Translations under genes and position numbers: made by a program
NCBI GenBank assembly: GCA_016840825.1
Contig: JAEORN010000366.1
Location: 1-18,821 of the forward strand
DNA from: Candidatus Thorarchaeota archaeon
GTDB taxonomy: Archaea; Asgardarchaeota; Thorarchaeia; Thorarchaeales; Thorarchaeaceae
Length of the DNA: 18,821 nucleotides
Direction of reading: 5' to 3'
Part shown: positions 1-8,617 of the stretch, piece after piece
How positions within the stretch are numbered: the stretch's first letter is position 1
How the letters are laid out: each line of letters begins with the position of its first letter
Notes under the pieces: model-generated
Databases searched by the model: none
What the model was told of the DNA's origin: nothing
Seen by the model: only the letters and a program-made list of their open reading frames with translations

Positions 1-1560
1 ATAATTGATAGTGGTGAAATCGTTGAAAGCTCATTGACAGTTATAGGGTCTACGACAAATGTCACCATTACGTACACTGCAAGTGTTCCTCTCAATCCTG
101 GTACTGAGATTAGCATAGAGATCGCAGTTGTCGGAAATCCCATTCTTCCTAGTGAGATCACAACGATTTTGACTAATGGCGATAACTTCGAACAGCTGCT
201 ACGACCGACAAAACAGAGTGGGACTTCCTTCTTCATTCAATATCAACCTCTAGTTAATTCTCAAGCTGCAGTGATGATTCTGGTTGTCGTAGCAATTCTA
301 TGGTTTTCTGAAGGAATCAGTCTAGTAGCAACTTCCATTTTGATACCTACTATGATTGTCTTGACTGATATTGCTTCAGCTCAAGCAGCATTCGCACCAT
401 TCTTTGACCCAGCAGTAGCACTAATCTTTGGTGGATTCTTGATTGGTAGAGCTTTAAGCAAGTATGAATTAGATAAGCGACTTGCTTTGTTGATTCTCTC
501 TAGAAGCTCAGGTTCTGGGACTGGTCTTCTACTCACAGTAATGGGAGTTACAGCTTTTCTATCGATGTGGATTAGTAATACAGCATCTGCGGCAATCATG
601 ATTCCTATCTCTCTCGCTGTCATCTCTAGAATTAATAATCTCGATACAAGAAGCAAGTATGGCAAGGCGTTAGTCTTGGGAACCGCGTATTCAGCTACTC
701 TGGGTGGTGTGGCTAGTCTAGTGGGGTCGCCACCGAATCCCTTAGCGGCGACATATCTCAGATCTTTCCTTGGCATAGAAATCAACTTCGTGTCTTGGTT
801 GCCCTTTGGATTGCCGGTTGTTATTATCATGTTGCCGCTGATATGGCGATGGTTGATATTCAGATTCAAACTCCCTAAGGGAGTTGAAGAGATATCAGGG
901 CTGAGAGCTGTTTCAGAAATCGAGTATCTTAAGCTTGGACCTATGAATACACAACAGAAACTTGTCATTATAGTATTTGCTTCAGTAATTTCTCTTTGGC
1001 TTACAGAATCATACCATGGAATATCAAGTTCAATTGTAGCAGTTATGGGTGGCTTGGCTCTACTGATACTAAGATTATTAGATGAGAAGGATGTGTCGTC
1101 CAAAATTAATTGGTCCTCACTGTTAATTCTCGGTAGTGGTATTTCATTGGGGAATGCAATGATATCAACTGGTCTCTCAGCATTCTTGGCATACCAAATG
1201 ACAGCTCTAGGAATCTTACCTTCATTACTCGTTGTCGTTATAATTGGACTTGTTGCGGTTGGTCTTACCATGATTGCATCTAATACTGGAGCTGCAGTTA
1301 TCCTAATTCCCATTGCCATACCCTTGGCGATAGATCTTGGGCTCGATCCAATACTTCTTACCATGATAATTGCGATTGGCGTTTCAATGGACTTTGCGCT
1401 TCCAACAGGAACCCCTCCTTCCACCATAGCCTATAGTACTGGTGAGGTCGAGATGGATGAAATGATATCTACAGGCTTAGCCATAGACTTGATGGCAGTT
1501 CTAGTGCTAACATTGGGTGTAATATGGCTCTGGTCTGTCCTAGGACTCATTGTTCTCTAG
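1..1560 (+). CDS. DASS/SLC13-family anion transporter, 5' end outside window
   Basis: This is the C-terminal part of a sodium- or proton-coupled divalent anion transporter (sulfate or dicarboxylate type) in the cytoplasmic membrane. The frame is open from base 1, so the TTG at 34 is probably internal and the true start lies upstream. Both halves carry the paired signatures of the family. The first half has an SNTASAA motif near 574 and a GSPPNP loop near 724. The second half has an SNTGAA motif near 1279 and a GTPPST loop near 1408. These SNT and PP-loop pairs form the substrate and sodium sites in known members. The first ~80 visible residues are hydrophilic and beta-prone, unlike the usual short N terminus. 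They suggest an extracytoplasmic domain after an upstream membrane helix. Around ten further hydrophobic segments follow. The substrate cannot be told from sequence alone. Confidence 0.85.
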   Translation: MIDSGEIVESSLTVIGSTTNVTITYTASVPLNPGTEISIEIAVVGNPILPSEITTILTNGDNFEQLLRPTKQSGTSFFIQYQPLVNSQAAVMILVVVAILWFSEGISLVATSILIPTMIVLTDIASAQAAFAPFFDPAVALIFGGFLIGRALSKYELDKRLALLILSRSSGSGTGLLLTVMGVTAFLSMWISNTASAAIMIPISLAVISRINNLDTRSKYGKALVLGTAYSATLGGVASLVGSPPNPLAATYLRSFLGIEINFVSWLPFGLPVVIIMLPLIWRWLIFRFKLPKGVEEISGLRAVSEIEYLKLGPMNTQQKLVIIVFASVISLWLTESYHGISSSIVAVMGGLALLILRLLDEKDVSSKINWSSLLILGSGISLGNAMISTGLSAFLAYQMTALGILPSLLVVVIIGLVAVGLTMIASNTGAAVILIPIAIPLAIDLGLDPILLTMIIAIGVSMDFALPTGTPPSTIAYSTGEVEMDEMISTGLAIDLMAVLVLTLGVIWLWSVLGLIVL

Positions 1561-1580
1561 AATTGAGCGGTCACGACAGC

Positions 1581-1587
1581 TTTAAAT
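1581..1587 (+). promoter_or_regulatory. TATA-like box (TTTAAAT) for the gene at 1623
   Basis: TTTAAAT lies 36 bases before the ATG at 1623. With archaeal spacing of about 25 bases this puts the transcript start near 1607, leaving a short leader that contains GAGGA-like bases. It argues for the start at 1623 over the ATGs at 1590 and 1524. The call rests on motif and spacing only. Confidence 0.45.
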
Positions 1588-1622
1588 CAATGAAATACGG
1601 GTTCTCCTTCGAGCTGAGGAAA

Positions 1623-2387
1623 ATGAGTTGGTGTGCAAAGATAGTCAACGGAGAAAATGATGAATACGTACATGCAAAGCTCTTGAAATACGGAATAGGC
1701 GAACATCCGGGTCCGCGTGCTTTCTTAAAATTTAGCAAAGCCAGGATTACCTTCAAGGCTGATTTAGACATGGAGAAGGTTTTCATAAAGGCATACCTTG
1801 CAGGTGCTCCTGAGGGTATTCACAAAATCAAAGGCACTGTTGTTACCTACGAAGATAGAAGAGATGATACATCTAAACTCCAAATGCCAATTATGTGGAA
1901 GGTATCCAAAGGCAAAGGTGCTACAACTTACAAAGCAAAATTGAGTGAAGCAGCTCCGCTTGGAGACATTAAGGGATTGGTTGCGATTGATGATCCTACA
2001 ACATTCTTCCTATTATCATTAAATCCAAAATCCAGTGGCTCTGCTTGGAAGGTTACCACAAAGACATCTTTTCCAAAAGGAGGTCCCTCTGATGAAGAGG
2101 AAGAAGAGAAAGATCCAGTATTCAGTAAAGGTGCATTAGAAAATACCGATCCAGTGATGGACTTTTTCTCAAAGGAGCTATTCCCTGATGCGGCTGACAA
2201 GATTGGTCCTAAAACTAAGAGCGTAAACCTTCGGCAAACCATCTTTATTGATGATATCGAGATTCCTGATGATCCATCTCTCTCATTTAAGGAAAAACGG
2301 AAGTTGGCAAAGAAGAAGGGTCGTCTAGTTAGAAGGATTACAATAGATGATAAGGAATTCGAAAACGAATATCCATTCTTGGCTTAG
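1623..2387 (+). CDS. Unrecognised 254-residue protein with acidic linker and basic C-terminal segment
   Basis: I do not recognise this family. The N-terminal ~150 residues alternate short hydrophobic strands with charged turns and look like a beta-rich domain. A very acidic stretch (SDEEEEEKD) follows, then a segment with FSKELFPDAADKIG. Near the C terminus is a lysine- and arginine-rich helix (FKEKRKLAKKKGR) followed by a strand, ending in YPFLA. There is no signal peptide or membrane helix, so it is probably cytoplasmic. An acidic linker followed by a basic helix would suit a protein with nucleic-acid or protein partners, but that is inference. The start at 1623 is chosen because GAGGA lies just upstream and a TATA-like box sits at 1581. 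In-frame ATGs at 1524 and 1590 would add 33 or 11 residues and overlap or abut the transporter gene. Confidence 0.7.
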   Translation: MSWCAKIVNGENDEYVHAKLLKYGIGEHPGPRAFLKFSKARITFKADLDMEKVFIKAYLAGAPEGIHKIKGTVVTYEDRRDDTSKLQMPIMWKVSKGKGATTYKAKLSEAAPLGDIKGLVAIDDPTTFFLLSLNPKSSGSAWKVTTKTSFPKGGPSDEEEEEKDPVFSKGALENTDPVMDFFSKELFPDAADKIGPKTKSVNLRQTIFIDDIEIPDDPSLSFKEKRKLAKKKGRLVRRITIDDKEFENEYPFLA

Positions 2388-2423
2388 AGTCACTATTGGT
2401 ATATTTCTTATACAACCGTGACG

Positions 2424-2430
2424 TTTAAAT
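2424..2430 (+). promoter_or_regulatory. TATA-like box (TTTAAAT) for the gene at 2477
   Basis: The same TTTAAAT heptamer as at 1581, in a similar context (GTTTAAATGA versus CTTTAAATCA). The expected transcript start is near 2450. A GAGGT ribosome binding site at 2464-2468 and an ATG at 2477 follow at normal spacing. Confidence 0.45.
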
Positions 2431-2476
2431 GAGCATAGGAGAGCGCGACATAGAAAACATTCAGAGGTTTCAATAA

Positions 2477-2680
2477 ATGCTCCAGATAACTATTGAATCA
2501 TCATTCATTTACTTTGCATTATTCTTTATCATATTTGGATTATTCGCATTTGGTTGGCTTGCTATTCATGTTGAGCATGCCAGACACTTTTCCAGATTCA
2601 AGGTTTTAGCTGCAATCATTATCGGAGCATTGTTCGTTGGATTTGGTATCCACTTTCTCCTCCTAACGTTTGGAATCTAA
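2477..2680 (+). CDS. Small two-helix membrane protein, unknown function
   Basis: A 67-residue protein made almost entirely of two hydrophobic helices (about residues 9-32 and 43-66). A short hydrophilic hairpin, HVEHARHFSRFK, separates them, and its histidines and arginines would favour a cytoplasmic loop. The start has a clear GAGGT ribosome binding site 8 bases upstream and its own TATA-like box, so it is a real gene despite its size. No family is recognised. It stands alone, with about 90 bases on its 5' side and about 100 on its 3' side, so neighbours do not indicate its role. Confidence 0.65.
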   Translation: MLQITIESSFIYFALFFIIFGLFAFGWLAIHVEHARHFSRFKVLAAIIIGALFVGFGIHFLLLTFGI

Positions 2681-2784
2681 TATTTCGAATAGGTACACAC
2701 GCACATTATTGATATTCTCTATCCTAATTTATCCACACGTTTCACATCATATTTCAGATGCCTTAAGGTGAGAGGTAATTCCTA

Positions 2785-3963
2785 TTGCTATTAGACCCGG
2801 ATCTTGAGAAAATAGCTGTGCAAAGTAGACAACGGCTTATTCAAGAATTTGCAGAAAAACATACTACATTAGGTGAACGAGCACGTCGATTACCTGTATC
2901 TTCTGCACAGGAAATAGCTGACAAATATGGGTGTCCTCTGCAAATAGCTACCATCGCATATCTCATTGATATGGATGGAATTACATCTGCCAAGAAAGCT
3001 GTCGTTCTATTATCGTCAGAACTATTTCGAAGGGAATCAATCGGCGAAGGAGTTCCAAACTTACCCGGAAATGTTCAAGAATTCGCAGTTGAAGAGGGGC
3101 GATGGATATATTATATCTATGGAAGCTTTTCCAGAGAGATTGAAGTCAAGGTTAGGGAATTAGCAAATCTGGAAAGTGTTATCGATGAGGATGAGCTTCC
3201 TGTTGAGAAGGCCATATCTCTCTTAAATGCCAGAATAAAAGTGGCCGAAACATTTCTTATGCCAGTGATTCAAACATGGTTCAAGGATCATTCAAAAGGA
3301 ACGAGTGAGGATTTTCTTCTATTCATTGGTCCAGCAATCACTGAATGGAATGAGAACACATTAAGAGGAAAGATCACTCGAATGAAACGACGAAATCAAG
3401 CTATATTTCGAAGACTCGTTTCCATCATTGCATCTGCATCTGATTCTATGACAATGGATATCTACTCTGAAAGAATTAATAATCTAATAAACGAACTTGA
3501 TAGTGATCTTAGGAATTTACCTCCTCGCGCCATAGCACATCTGGTTCTTCAAATTGCACCTCGCCCAACTGGTGCAAGAGGTGATCGATCCAGATATGTG
3601 GAATTCGGAACTGGCTCAACTAGAGGAAATAAAGCTGAGCCAGATATGGTATCTCCTTTTGATTTTCTAGAGCGAGACATCCGCCTAGCTAAAAGACGTT
3701 CGGTAGATGAAAGATCTGCATATCTGAGCGAGAGAATAGCTAGGGTCCTCAAGGTATTGAAGTATTTAGGAAATGATTCTTTTGGTAGTTTGGAGCAATG
3801 CTTGCGAGAAATAGTTGATCGATTTGAAATAAATGGCCTAAACATAGACGAAATTGCTGAGAACATGAAAGATTCTTTCTCGAATGCTCGTCAAGAAGAA
3901 TATAACAACATTGCAGTGAAACTCATCTACACTTTTGTAGAGAGGTATGTTTTTTCGATGTGA
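2785..3963 (+). CDS. Unrecognised helical protein, first gene of a helicase operon
   Basis: A 392-residue soluble, mostly alpha-helical protein I cannot assign. The region near residues 35-65 (SSAQEIADKYGCP...IATIAYLIDMDGI) reads like a helix-turn-helix: a short helix, a turn and a second helix. The middle is rich in long amphipathic helices. Around residue 270 a glycine- and arginine-rich loop (RPTGARGDRSRY) precedes a charged helix, and the C terminus is again helical. The start is TTG, supported by GGTGAGAGGT ending 8 bases upstream; no nearby ATG fits. It is followed after 4 bases by another unknown gene and then by a Ski2-like helicase, so the three are probably one transcript. A role as a helicase partner or adaptor is inference from context. 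Confidence 0.7.
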   Translation: MLLDPDLEKIAVQSRQRLIQEFAEKHTTLGERARRLPVSSAQEIADKYGCPLQIATIAYLIDMDGITSAKKAVVLLSSELFRRESIGEGVPNLPGNVQEFAVEEGRWIYYIYGSFSREIEVKVRELANLESVIDEDELPVEKAISLLNARIKVAETFLMPVIQTWFKDHSKGTSEDFLLFIGPAITEWNENTLRGKITRMKRRNQAIFRRLVSIIASASDSMTMDIYSERINNLINELDSDLRNLPPRAIAHLVLQIAPRPTGARGDRSRYVEFGTGSTRGNKAEPDMVSPFDFLERDIRLAKRRSVDERSAYLSERIARVLKVLKYLGNDSFGSLEQCLREIVDRFEINGLNIDEIAENMKDSFSNARQEEYNNIAVKLIYTFVERYVFSM

Positions 3964-3967
3964 TTGA

Positions 3968-4741
3968 ATGATGATGAGCTCCCACCCTCTCTTTTGGCTA
4001 TTAGAAATAGAGGCCTATGATTATGATATTGGGGTGCTGAAAGGAGCTGATATGAGTGGGAGAGCACTTGTTGCATCTCAGCAACTCTGGTCTATTCTAA
4101 GAGAGGACAGGGTCTACTCTGTATTAATTGGTCCAGGATATTTCAAAGGTGTCGCTGAATCTGGAAATAGGCGGATTGAGGTCAAAGAGTATCTTTCAAT
4201 GTTGATGTTCGATCCTACTGTTTTGCGCTATGATGAACCATTACCTTTAGTTGACATCATTAATCCAGAAGTAATAGATCCTATGGGAACCTCCAAAGTT
4301 GAAGAGATAATGACGATCATTAGTAATCTAGTCGTAGAGAAAGGAAATGTTCTAGCTGGAGATCAGATTGCTATGGTTAGAGGTAAAGCTGATGTTCCTC
4401 GTTTGGCTCATTATACTGAAATAATGAAAAGAATCAAAATCTCCCATATCTCAGGAGTTCAGAGAGCTCGATTCCTACTAGGGGGGACCAACCGTCCTCT
4501 ATATGCACCCTTTGTTGAATGGTTTAATTTACGTCGTTATAATAACTTCGCACGACCAAAAGTGATGAGTCTTCCATTTGCCAAGTTCGCTGATTCTTCC
4601 GATCTTGAGGTAATGTCCGATTGGATGATTGTTGAGAAAGCAGGGATGGGTGGGACCGGCATTGAGGGATTTAGAGATGAATACGAATCCGTACTAACAA
4701 ATATCCAAAACAATTCAGAGTCGTTCATCTTTGACCTATGA
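3968..4741 (+). CDS. Unrecognised protein, second gene of the helicase operon
   Basis: A 257-residue soluble protein of unknown family. It has mixed alpha/beta character, with hydrophobic strands such as VYSVLIGPGYF, a helix MGTSKVEEIMTIISNLVVEKG, and a C-terminal segment with GMGGTGIEGF. There is no signal peptide, membrane helix, cysteine motif or nucleotide-binding loop that I can identify. It starts 4 bases after the stop of the preceding gene, with three ATG codons in a row, which suggests translational coupling. Which of the three ATGs is used is not clear. The helicase starts 53 bases downstream with its own GAGGT site. The tight spacing suggests the preceding gene and this one make a pair of interacting proteins; that is inference. 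Confidence 0.68.
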   Translation: MMMSSHPLFWLLEIEAYDYDIGVLKGADMSGRALVASQQLWSILREDRVYSVLIGPGYFKGVAESGNRRIEVKEYLSMLMFDPTVLRYDEPLPLVDIINPEVIDPMGTSKVEEIMTIISNLVVEKGNVLAGDQIAMVRGKADVPRLAHYTEIMKRIKISHISGVQRARFLLGGTNRPLYAPFVEWFNLRRYNNFARPKVMSLPFAKFADSSDLEVMSDWMIVEKAGMGGTGIEGFRDEYESVLTNIQNNSESFIFDL

Positions 4742-4794
4742 GCTAACCACAAGAGTCTTTGCTTCATCTTCTAGGAAAAACATGAGGTCAATTT

Positions 4795-7449
4795 GTGGAA
4801 ATCGCAGATGCTGATATAGAGAAAACACTGGCAAAACCATATTCCTTGGTCATACGTGCAGGAAGACAGGAGATGACATCAAGAATAGAGGTGATGCAAG
4901 ATGTACTTCTCGATCGCCAGCGTGCGAAGCTTTCTGGTATAATAGAATATGGAACCAAGTCAAACGGTCTCCTTGAGATTCGTAGGTCATGGTTCATCAA
5001 GTATAACAAACCAATCTATTACCAAGAGAAGGAAATTCATGAGATACTACGAAAAGCAAAATTCATCATTATTCCTAGAAAGCAAAAACCATCGTTTCAG
5101 AAGGAATTATTGGATTTCTTCTCGAGACTACAAATCACAGGTCCAAAAGTTGTGCCTGTTTGTGAGCATTGCCTGCGAGATAACCGATTGACTGTTCTTA
5201 CAAAGCGTAATGCTGTAAAGGTATCTGATACTCAGGTTCTCTGTGGGAGTTGTGCCAAATCTGACTTAAGAATCGATTTGAAAAGTCTCGGAATCAAGAT
5301 CTCAAAAGGGATGCTGAATCACATTGAGAATCAGCTAATGAAGATAAAATCTGTTCCTCGCCTTCTTGAATTAATGACTCCCGGTTTCGACCCAACTCGT
5401 GATCCTGAATTGACTTTGATTGATACATTATCAACCGGCAAAGAAACTAAAGGTGCTTCACTAGAAGGACTGAAGATTCCAAAATCCTTCAAGGAATTAC
5501 TCTTACAGGAGGGTTTTGATAAATTACTCCCAGTTCAAGAATTAGTAGTAGAGAAAGGTCTTCTTGCAGGACAAAGCTTGTTGATAGTATCCTCAACATC
5601 TTCTGGTAAGACGTTGATAGGTGAGCTTGCTGGTGTACCCAGTGCAATGATGGGTAAGAAGATGATCTACCTCTCTCCTCTAGTAGCACTTACGAATGAA
5701 AAGTATGAGCTATTTCGAAAGAGGTACAAGAAACTGGAATTACGAACTGGAATTAAAGTAGGCATGTCGAGATTAGATGTTGGTGACGAAGGGAAACCCA
5801 TTGTTGATACAGATATCGAAAAAGCTGACATAATATGTGCAACCTACGAAGCTTTAGATCTGATCTTTCGGTCTGGTGAAACAAGTAAATTAGGAGATAT
5901 TGGGACAATCATTGTTGATGAGATTCAAAATCTTGGAGATGAGGAACGAGGACCTGAATTAGATGGCCTTCTCGCACGGATGAGATTCCATGCACCAAAT
6001 GCACAGATACTCGCCTTATCTGCTACAGTAGGGTCACCTGAGAAATTAGCGAAGGAATTGAGATTGAAGCTTGTTGAATATACAGGACGTCCAGTTCCAC
6101 TTGAGAGGCACCTCGTGTTTGCTAGAAGTGATGAAGAGAAGAGAAGTATCATCAGGCGATTAGTAGTTGATGAGTTTAGAAAGAAAAGCAGCTTTGGAAA
6201 CAAGGGACAATCCATAATCTTCACATTCTCTCGACGAAGAGCACATGCTTTGGCTGACTGGCTTGCAGAACAGCATGTCAAGAGTACAGTGTATCATGGA
6301 GGTCTCTCCTATGGGAATCGTCGCAGAATAGAATCAGCCTTTGCCAAGCAACGATATGCATGTGTTGTAACTACTGCGGCTCTTGGGGCTGGAGTTGATT
6401 TGCCTGCATCTCAAGTGATTTTTGAAACACTGGCAATGGGTGCAGATTGGGTCACTACCGCAGAATTCGAGCAAATGCTTGGAAGAGCTGGAAGGTTAGG
6501 AAAACATGATCGTGGTCGAGCATTCCTCCTTATTGAACCTGAGAGAAAATATCATGGTGGTCAAGAAAAAACCGAGGACGAGATAGCCGCAGACCTATTA
6601 GCTGGCATTGTTGAAAATGTCGAGCCCTTTGCCGATCTTGAGCATAGCGCAGAACAGGCCCTCGCTATGATCTGCTCAACAAATCTCGTTAATCTAAAGA
6701 AAGTCGCATTAGCCTATAAGAAGATGCTCTCTGTATCTGTCCCTCCGTCCGATGCTTTGAAACACTTAGTGAAGCGATATATGATTCGTGTCAAAGAAGG
6801 AGGTGCTCATGTAACACCTCTAGGGCGTGCCACATCCCTATCATTTCTTACACCCTCCGAGGGTTTAGATGTTGTCAAGATGGCCGCTAATATGGATGTC
6901 TTGGATATTGCTATAACTCTCGAGCCTTTCGAAAATGTGTATCTTACTAATCGGCTTCAAGGCGAGGTAAACACTGCATTCAAAACTCACATGCCTACGA
7001 GATTATTCTCAGGGATTTTCTCTGATCTGACCGATGTCAGGAATGCACAGAGTGGCGCATCAAGGCTATCAAAATGGGTCTTCGAGGTCTTCTCTCGTTG
7101 GACACGTGATTTCTTTAACTGTGGATGTAGTTTGTATCCTGAGTGTATTCATGGACAGGTTGCATTAGGAAGATGGATGGTGAAAGCACGAAAGGCTGGC
7201 CTTAATCCAATAGGAATCGCGCAAAAACTACAGAAGGACTATGAGCTATGGGCATACCCTGGAGATATCTATTCTTGGTTGGATTCACTTATTCATAACC
7301 TGAAGGCGGTTCAACGTATTGCTCTGGTCGAAGGTAAGACTGATCTAAATGCCACAATTGAAGATCAGATTAGTATGATAGAAAATCCATTGAAAGATTT
7401 GAAAGAGGTTGAAGAATCAGAGGAGATGGATGCTGAATCTAATCCTTAG
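4795..7449 (+). CDS. Archaea-specific Ski2-like superfamily 2 helicase (COG1202-type, ASH-Ski2-like)
   Basis: An 884-residue ATP-dependent helicase. An N-terminal domain carries a zinc knuckle (C123-x2-C126 and C150-x2-C153). The two RecA-like domains follow: Walker A SSTSSGKT at 266-273, DEIQ box at 375-378, LSATVG at 408-413, and QMLGRAGR motif VI at 560-567. A winged-helix and helical region follows, with a late cysteine cluster (NCGCSLYPEC, near 775-785). This architecture matches the archaeal COG1202 helicases. Related ASH-Ski2 proteins are reported to work with the beta-CASP nuclease aRNase J and the exosome in RNA decay. That role here is inference, and a DNA role cannot be excluded. 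The start is GTG with GAGGT at 4784-4788. The gene ends in an 11-base convergent overlap with a zinc-ribbon gene. It follows two unknown genes, probably co-transcribed. Confidence 0.88.
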   Translation: MEIADADIEKTLAKPYSLVIRAGRQEMTSRIEVMQDVLLDRQRAKLSGIIEYGTKSNGLLEIRRSWFIKYNKPIYYQEKEIHEILRKAKFIIIPRKQKPSFQKELLDFFSRLQITGPKVVPVCEHCLRDNRLTVLTKRNAVKVSDTQVLCGSCAKSDLRIDLKSLGIKISKGMLNHIENQLMKIKSVPRLLELMTPGFDPTRDPELTLIDTLSTGKETKGASLEGLKIPKSFKELLLQEGFDKLLPVQELVVEKGLLAGQSLLIVSSTSSGKTLIGELAGVPSAMMGKKMIYLSPLVALTNEKYELFRKRYKKLELRTGIKVGMSRLDVGDEGKPIVDTDIEKADIICATYEALDLIFRSGETSKLGDIGTIIVDEIQNLGDEERGPELDGLLARMRFHAPNAQILALSATVGSPEKLAKELRLKLVEYTGRPVPLERHLVFARSDEEKRSIIRRLVVDEFRKKSSFGNKGQSIIFTFSRRRAHALADWLAEQHVKSTVYHGGLSYGNRRRIESAFAKQRYACVVTTAALGAGVDLPASQVIFETLAMGADWVTTAEFEQMLGRAGRLGKHDRGRAFLLIEPERKYHGGQEKTEDEIAADLLAGIVENVEPFADLEHSAEQALAMICSTNLVNLKKVALAYKKMLSVSVPPSDALKHLVKRYMIRVKEGGAHVTPLGRATSLSFLTPSEGLDVVKMAANMDVLDIAITLEPFENVYLTNRLQGEVNTAFKTHMPTRLFSGIFSDLTDVRNAQSGASRLSKWVFEVFSRWTRDFFNCGCSLYPECIHGQVALGRWMVKARKAGLNPIGIAQKLQKDYELWAYPGDIYSWLDSLIHNLKAVQRIALVEGKTDLNATIEDQISMIENPLKDLKEVEESEEMDAESNP

Positions 7450-7687
7450 CAAGTTCAAACACTACTCTGATGTTTCCTACTGCTTTTGGATCCATGGAGT
7501 CAATATTCAAATCGATCCATCGATGAAGATCTCGTCTTATCTCTTCCTTTGTTGTCATGGCAGTTGGCATTGGTGCTCGTTGCTGGGATACTAGCTGGAA
7601 TTGAGTACTTCCACACGAGCAATTCCCTTCAAGAACCTGATCGACATCAAAACAGACAGCACCACAATTTCTACAGACAAATTGCAT
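7439..7687 (-). CDS. Small zinc-ribbon protein, possibly COG3364-like
   Basis: An 82-residue protein with an N-terminal zinc ribbon: C5-x2-C8 and C23-x1-C25 in the contexts CRNCGA and NCSCGS. The rest is charged and helical (KEEIRRDLHRWIDLNIDSM), ending in a short strand. The layout resembles the small archaeal zinc-ribbon proteins of COG3364, but the match is by eye and uncertain. A GTG at 7696 would add three residues; I favour the ATG at 7687 because no ribosome binding site supports the GTG. The gene converges on the helicase and overlaps its last 11 bases. It lies downstream of the nuclease operon on the same strand, about 80 bases after the DUF131 gene, and could belong to that transcript. 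Confidence 0.6.
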   Translation of the reverse strand: MQFVCRNCGAVCFDVDQVLEGNCSCGSTQFQLVSQQRAPMPTAMTTKEEIRRDLHRWIDLNIDSMDPKAVGNIRVVFELAKD

Positions 7688-7768
7688 AGGAATCACTAAA
7701 GAGGTATGGGATTGAACCTCTATGAGAGTTGGTAATCTTCTTGTATTACAAACTCAGGTATCAATTTC

Positions 7769-8026
7769 TCAAGAAAGAAATATGAACCATAGAACAAATA
7801 CCGAGATAACAACTATCGCCATTATTAGTTGAGTTCTTCTACTATAGCCCCAAACTAACGGTATAGGACCTAAGAACACTATAGCTTTGGTTTCATTTTT
7901 CTGATCGAACTGGTTTTCGCTGTCTTTCTTGGTAGTGAATAGCAACCCAATCGCAATCAAAATAATACCAATAATGATGATTGATATTGCAAGCAGCTGG
8001 GTACCTGTGATTAATTGGAGAAGCAC
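7769..8026 (-). CDS. DUF131 (TIGR00304-type) small membrane protein
   Basis: An 85-residue protein with two membrane helices (about 9-30 and 67-84). Between them is a polar loop and the conserved-looking segment AIVFLGPIPLVWG at about 48-60. The two helices around a GPIP motif are the hallmark of the archaeal DUF131 family, whose function is unknown. The start is GTG. AGGAG at 8036-8040 lies at ribosome-binding distance and overlaps the stop codon of the preceding gene, so translation is probably coupled. It is the third gene of the operon headed by the metallo-beta-lactamase nuclease. Confidence 0.7.
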   Translation of the reverse strand: MLLQLITGTQLLAISIIIIGIILIAIGLLFTTKKDSENQFDQKNETKAIVFLGPIPLVWGYSRRTQLIMAIVVISVFVLWFIFLS

Positions 8027-8038
8027 AAGTTAAGACTC

Positions 8039-8608
8039 CTACCGATTATTCTTGATTCTTGTGTCGAGTCCAGTGTCAGGAAGTATGAACTCCATTAATT
8101 CATAACCTCCTACTCGATCACCTTCCAGTGCCCATAAAACAACGAAATCATTGTAGATTTCATGGTCCAACTTGCTATCAATCTCAACGATTTGGGTGCC
8201 ATAAGGGAATCTCCATATAATTTCAAAATCATAAGGAGCCTCTTCCTCTTCTAGCCAAGTTTGTATCTTATTCCCACCTTTGTGAAAGACTCCTGCAAAG
8301 TCGATGAGGTAGACAATAGCTACTACCTGACTAGATCCCTTGAGGAAGATATCCGTATATTGTACCATCGATTTTACTCGTTGTTCGTTTATTTCGACTC
8401 TTTCCTCGTCGAGGAAGTACTGCATGTTGTTAGAGAGCTTTGCTATCTCCTTCTCAAGCAGTTTTTCATCTTGTGTCACTTGTTTGTAAAATCCTTCCAA
8501 ATCAAGATACTCAAAGGATAATCTCTCATGTATCTCACCAGTGGCGGATACTGAGAAGAATGACTCTGCATGAATAGGCTCAACAAAATCCTCACTATTA
8601 GTATACAT
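8039..8608 (-). CDS. Unrecognised 189-residue protein between the MBL nuclease and DUF131 genes
   Basis: I do not recognise this protein. It is soluble and acidic. A predicted strand-rich N-terminal part is followed by a likely coiled helix (DEKLLEKEIAKLSNNMQYFL) and a C-terminal half with aromatic strands (DFEIIWRFPYG, YNDFVVLWALEGDR). I chose the ATG at 8608 because the sequence TAGGTGATG just before it holds both the stop codon of the nuclease gene and a near-perfect archaeal ribosome binding site 5 bases from this ATG. A GTG at 8617 would fall inside that site. The stop-plus-site overlap implies tight co-translation with the nuclease, so a partner or regulator of the nuclease is a reasonable inference. 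Confidence 0.7.
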   Translation of the reverse strand: MYTNSEDFVEPIHAESFFSVSATGEIHERLSFEYLDLEGFYKQVTQDEKLLEKEIAKLSNNMQYFLDEERVEINEQRVKSMVQYTDIFLKGSSQVVAIVYLIDFAGVFHKGGNKIQTWLEEEEAPYDFEIIWRFPYGTQIVEIDSKLDHEIYNDFVVLWALEGDRVGGYELMEFILPDTGLDTRIKNNR

Positions 8609-8617
8609 TAACATCAC

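Noticed and set aside
381..1427. A 348-codon open frame on the reverse strand opposite the DASS transporter
   Set aside because: The forward frame has unmistakable transporter motifs across the whole stretch, and the reverse translation has no recognisable domain and no ribosome binding site.
8261..8521. Forward open frame of 86 codons inside the nuclease operon
   Set aside because: It lies antisense to a gene with strong translational coupling, and shows no domain or start signal.
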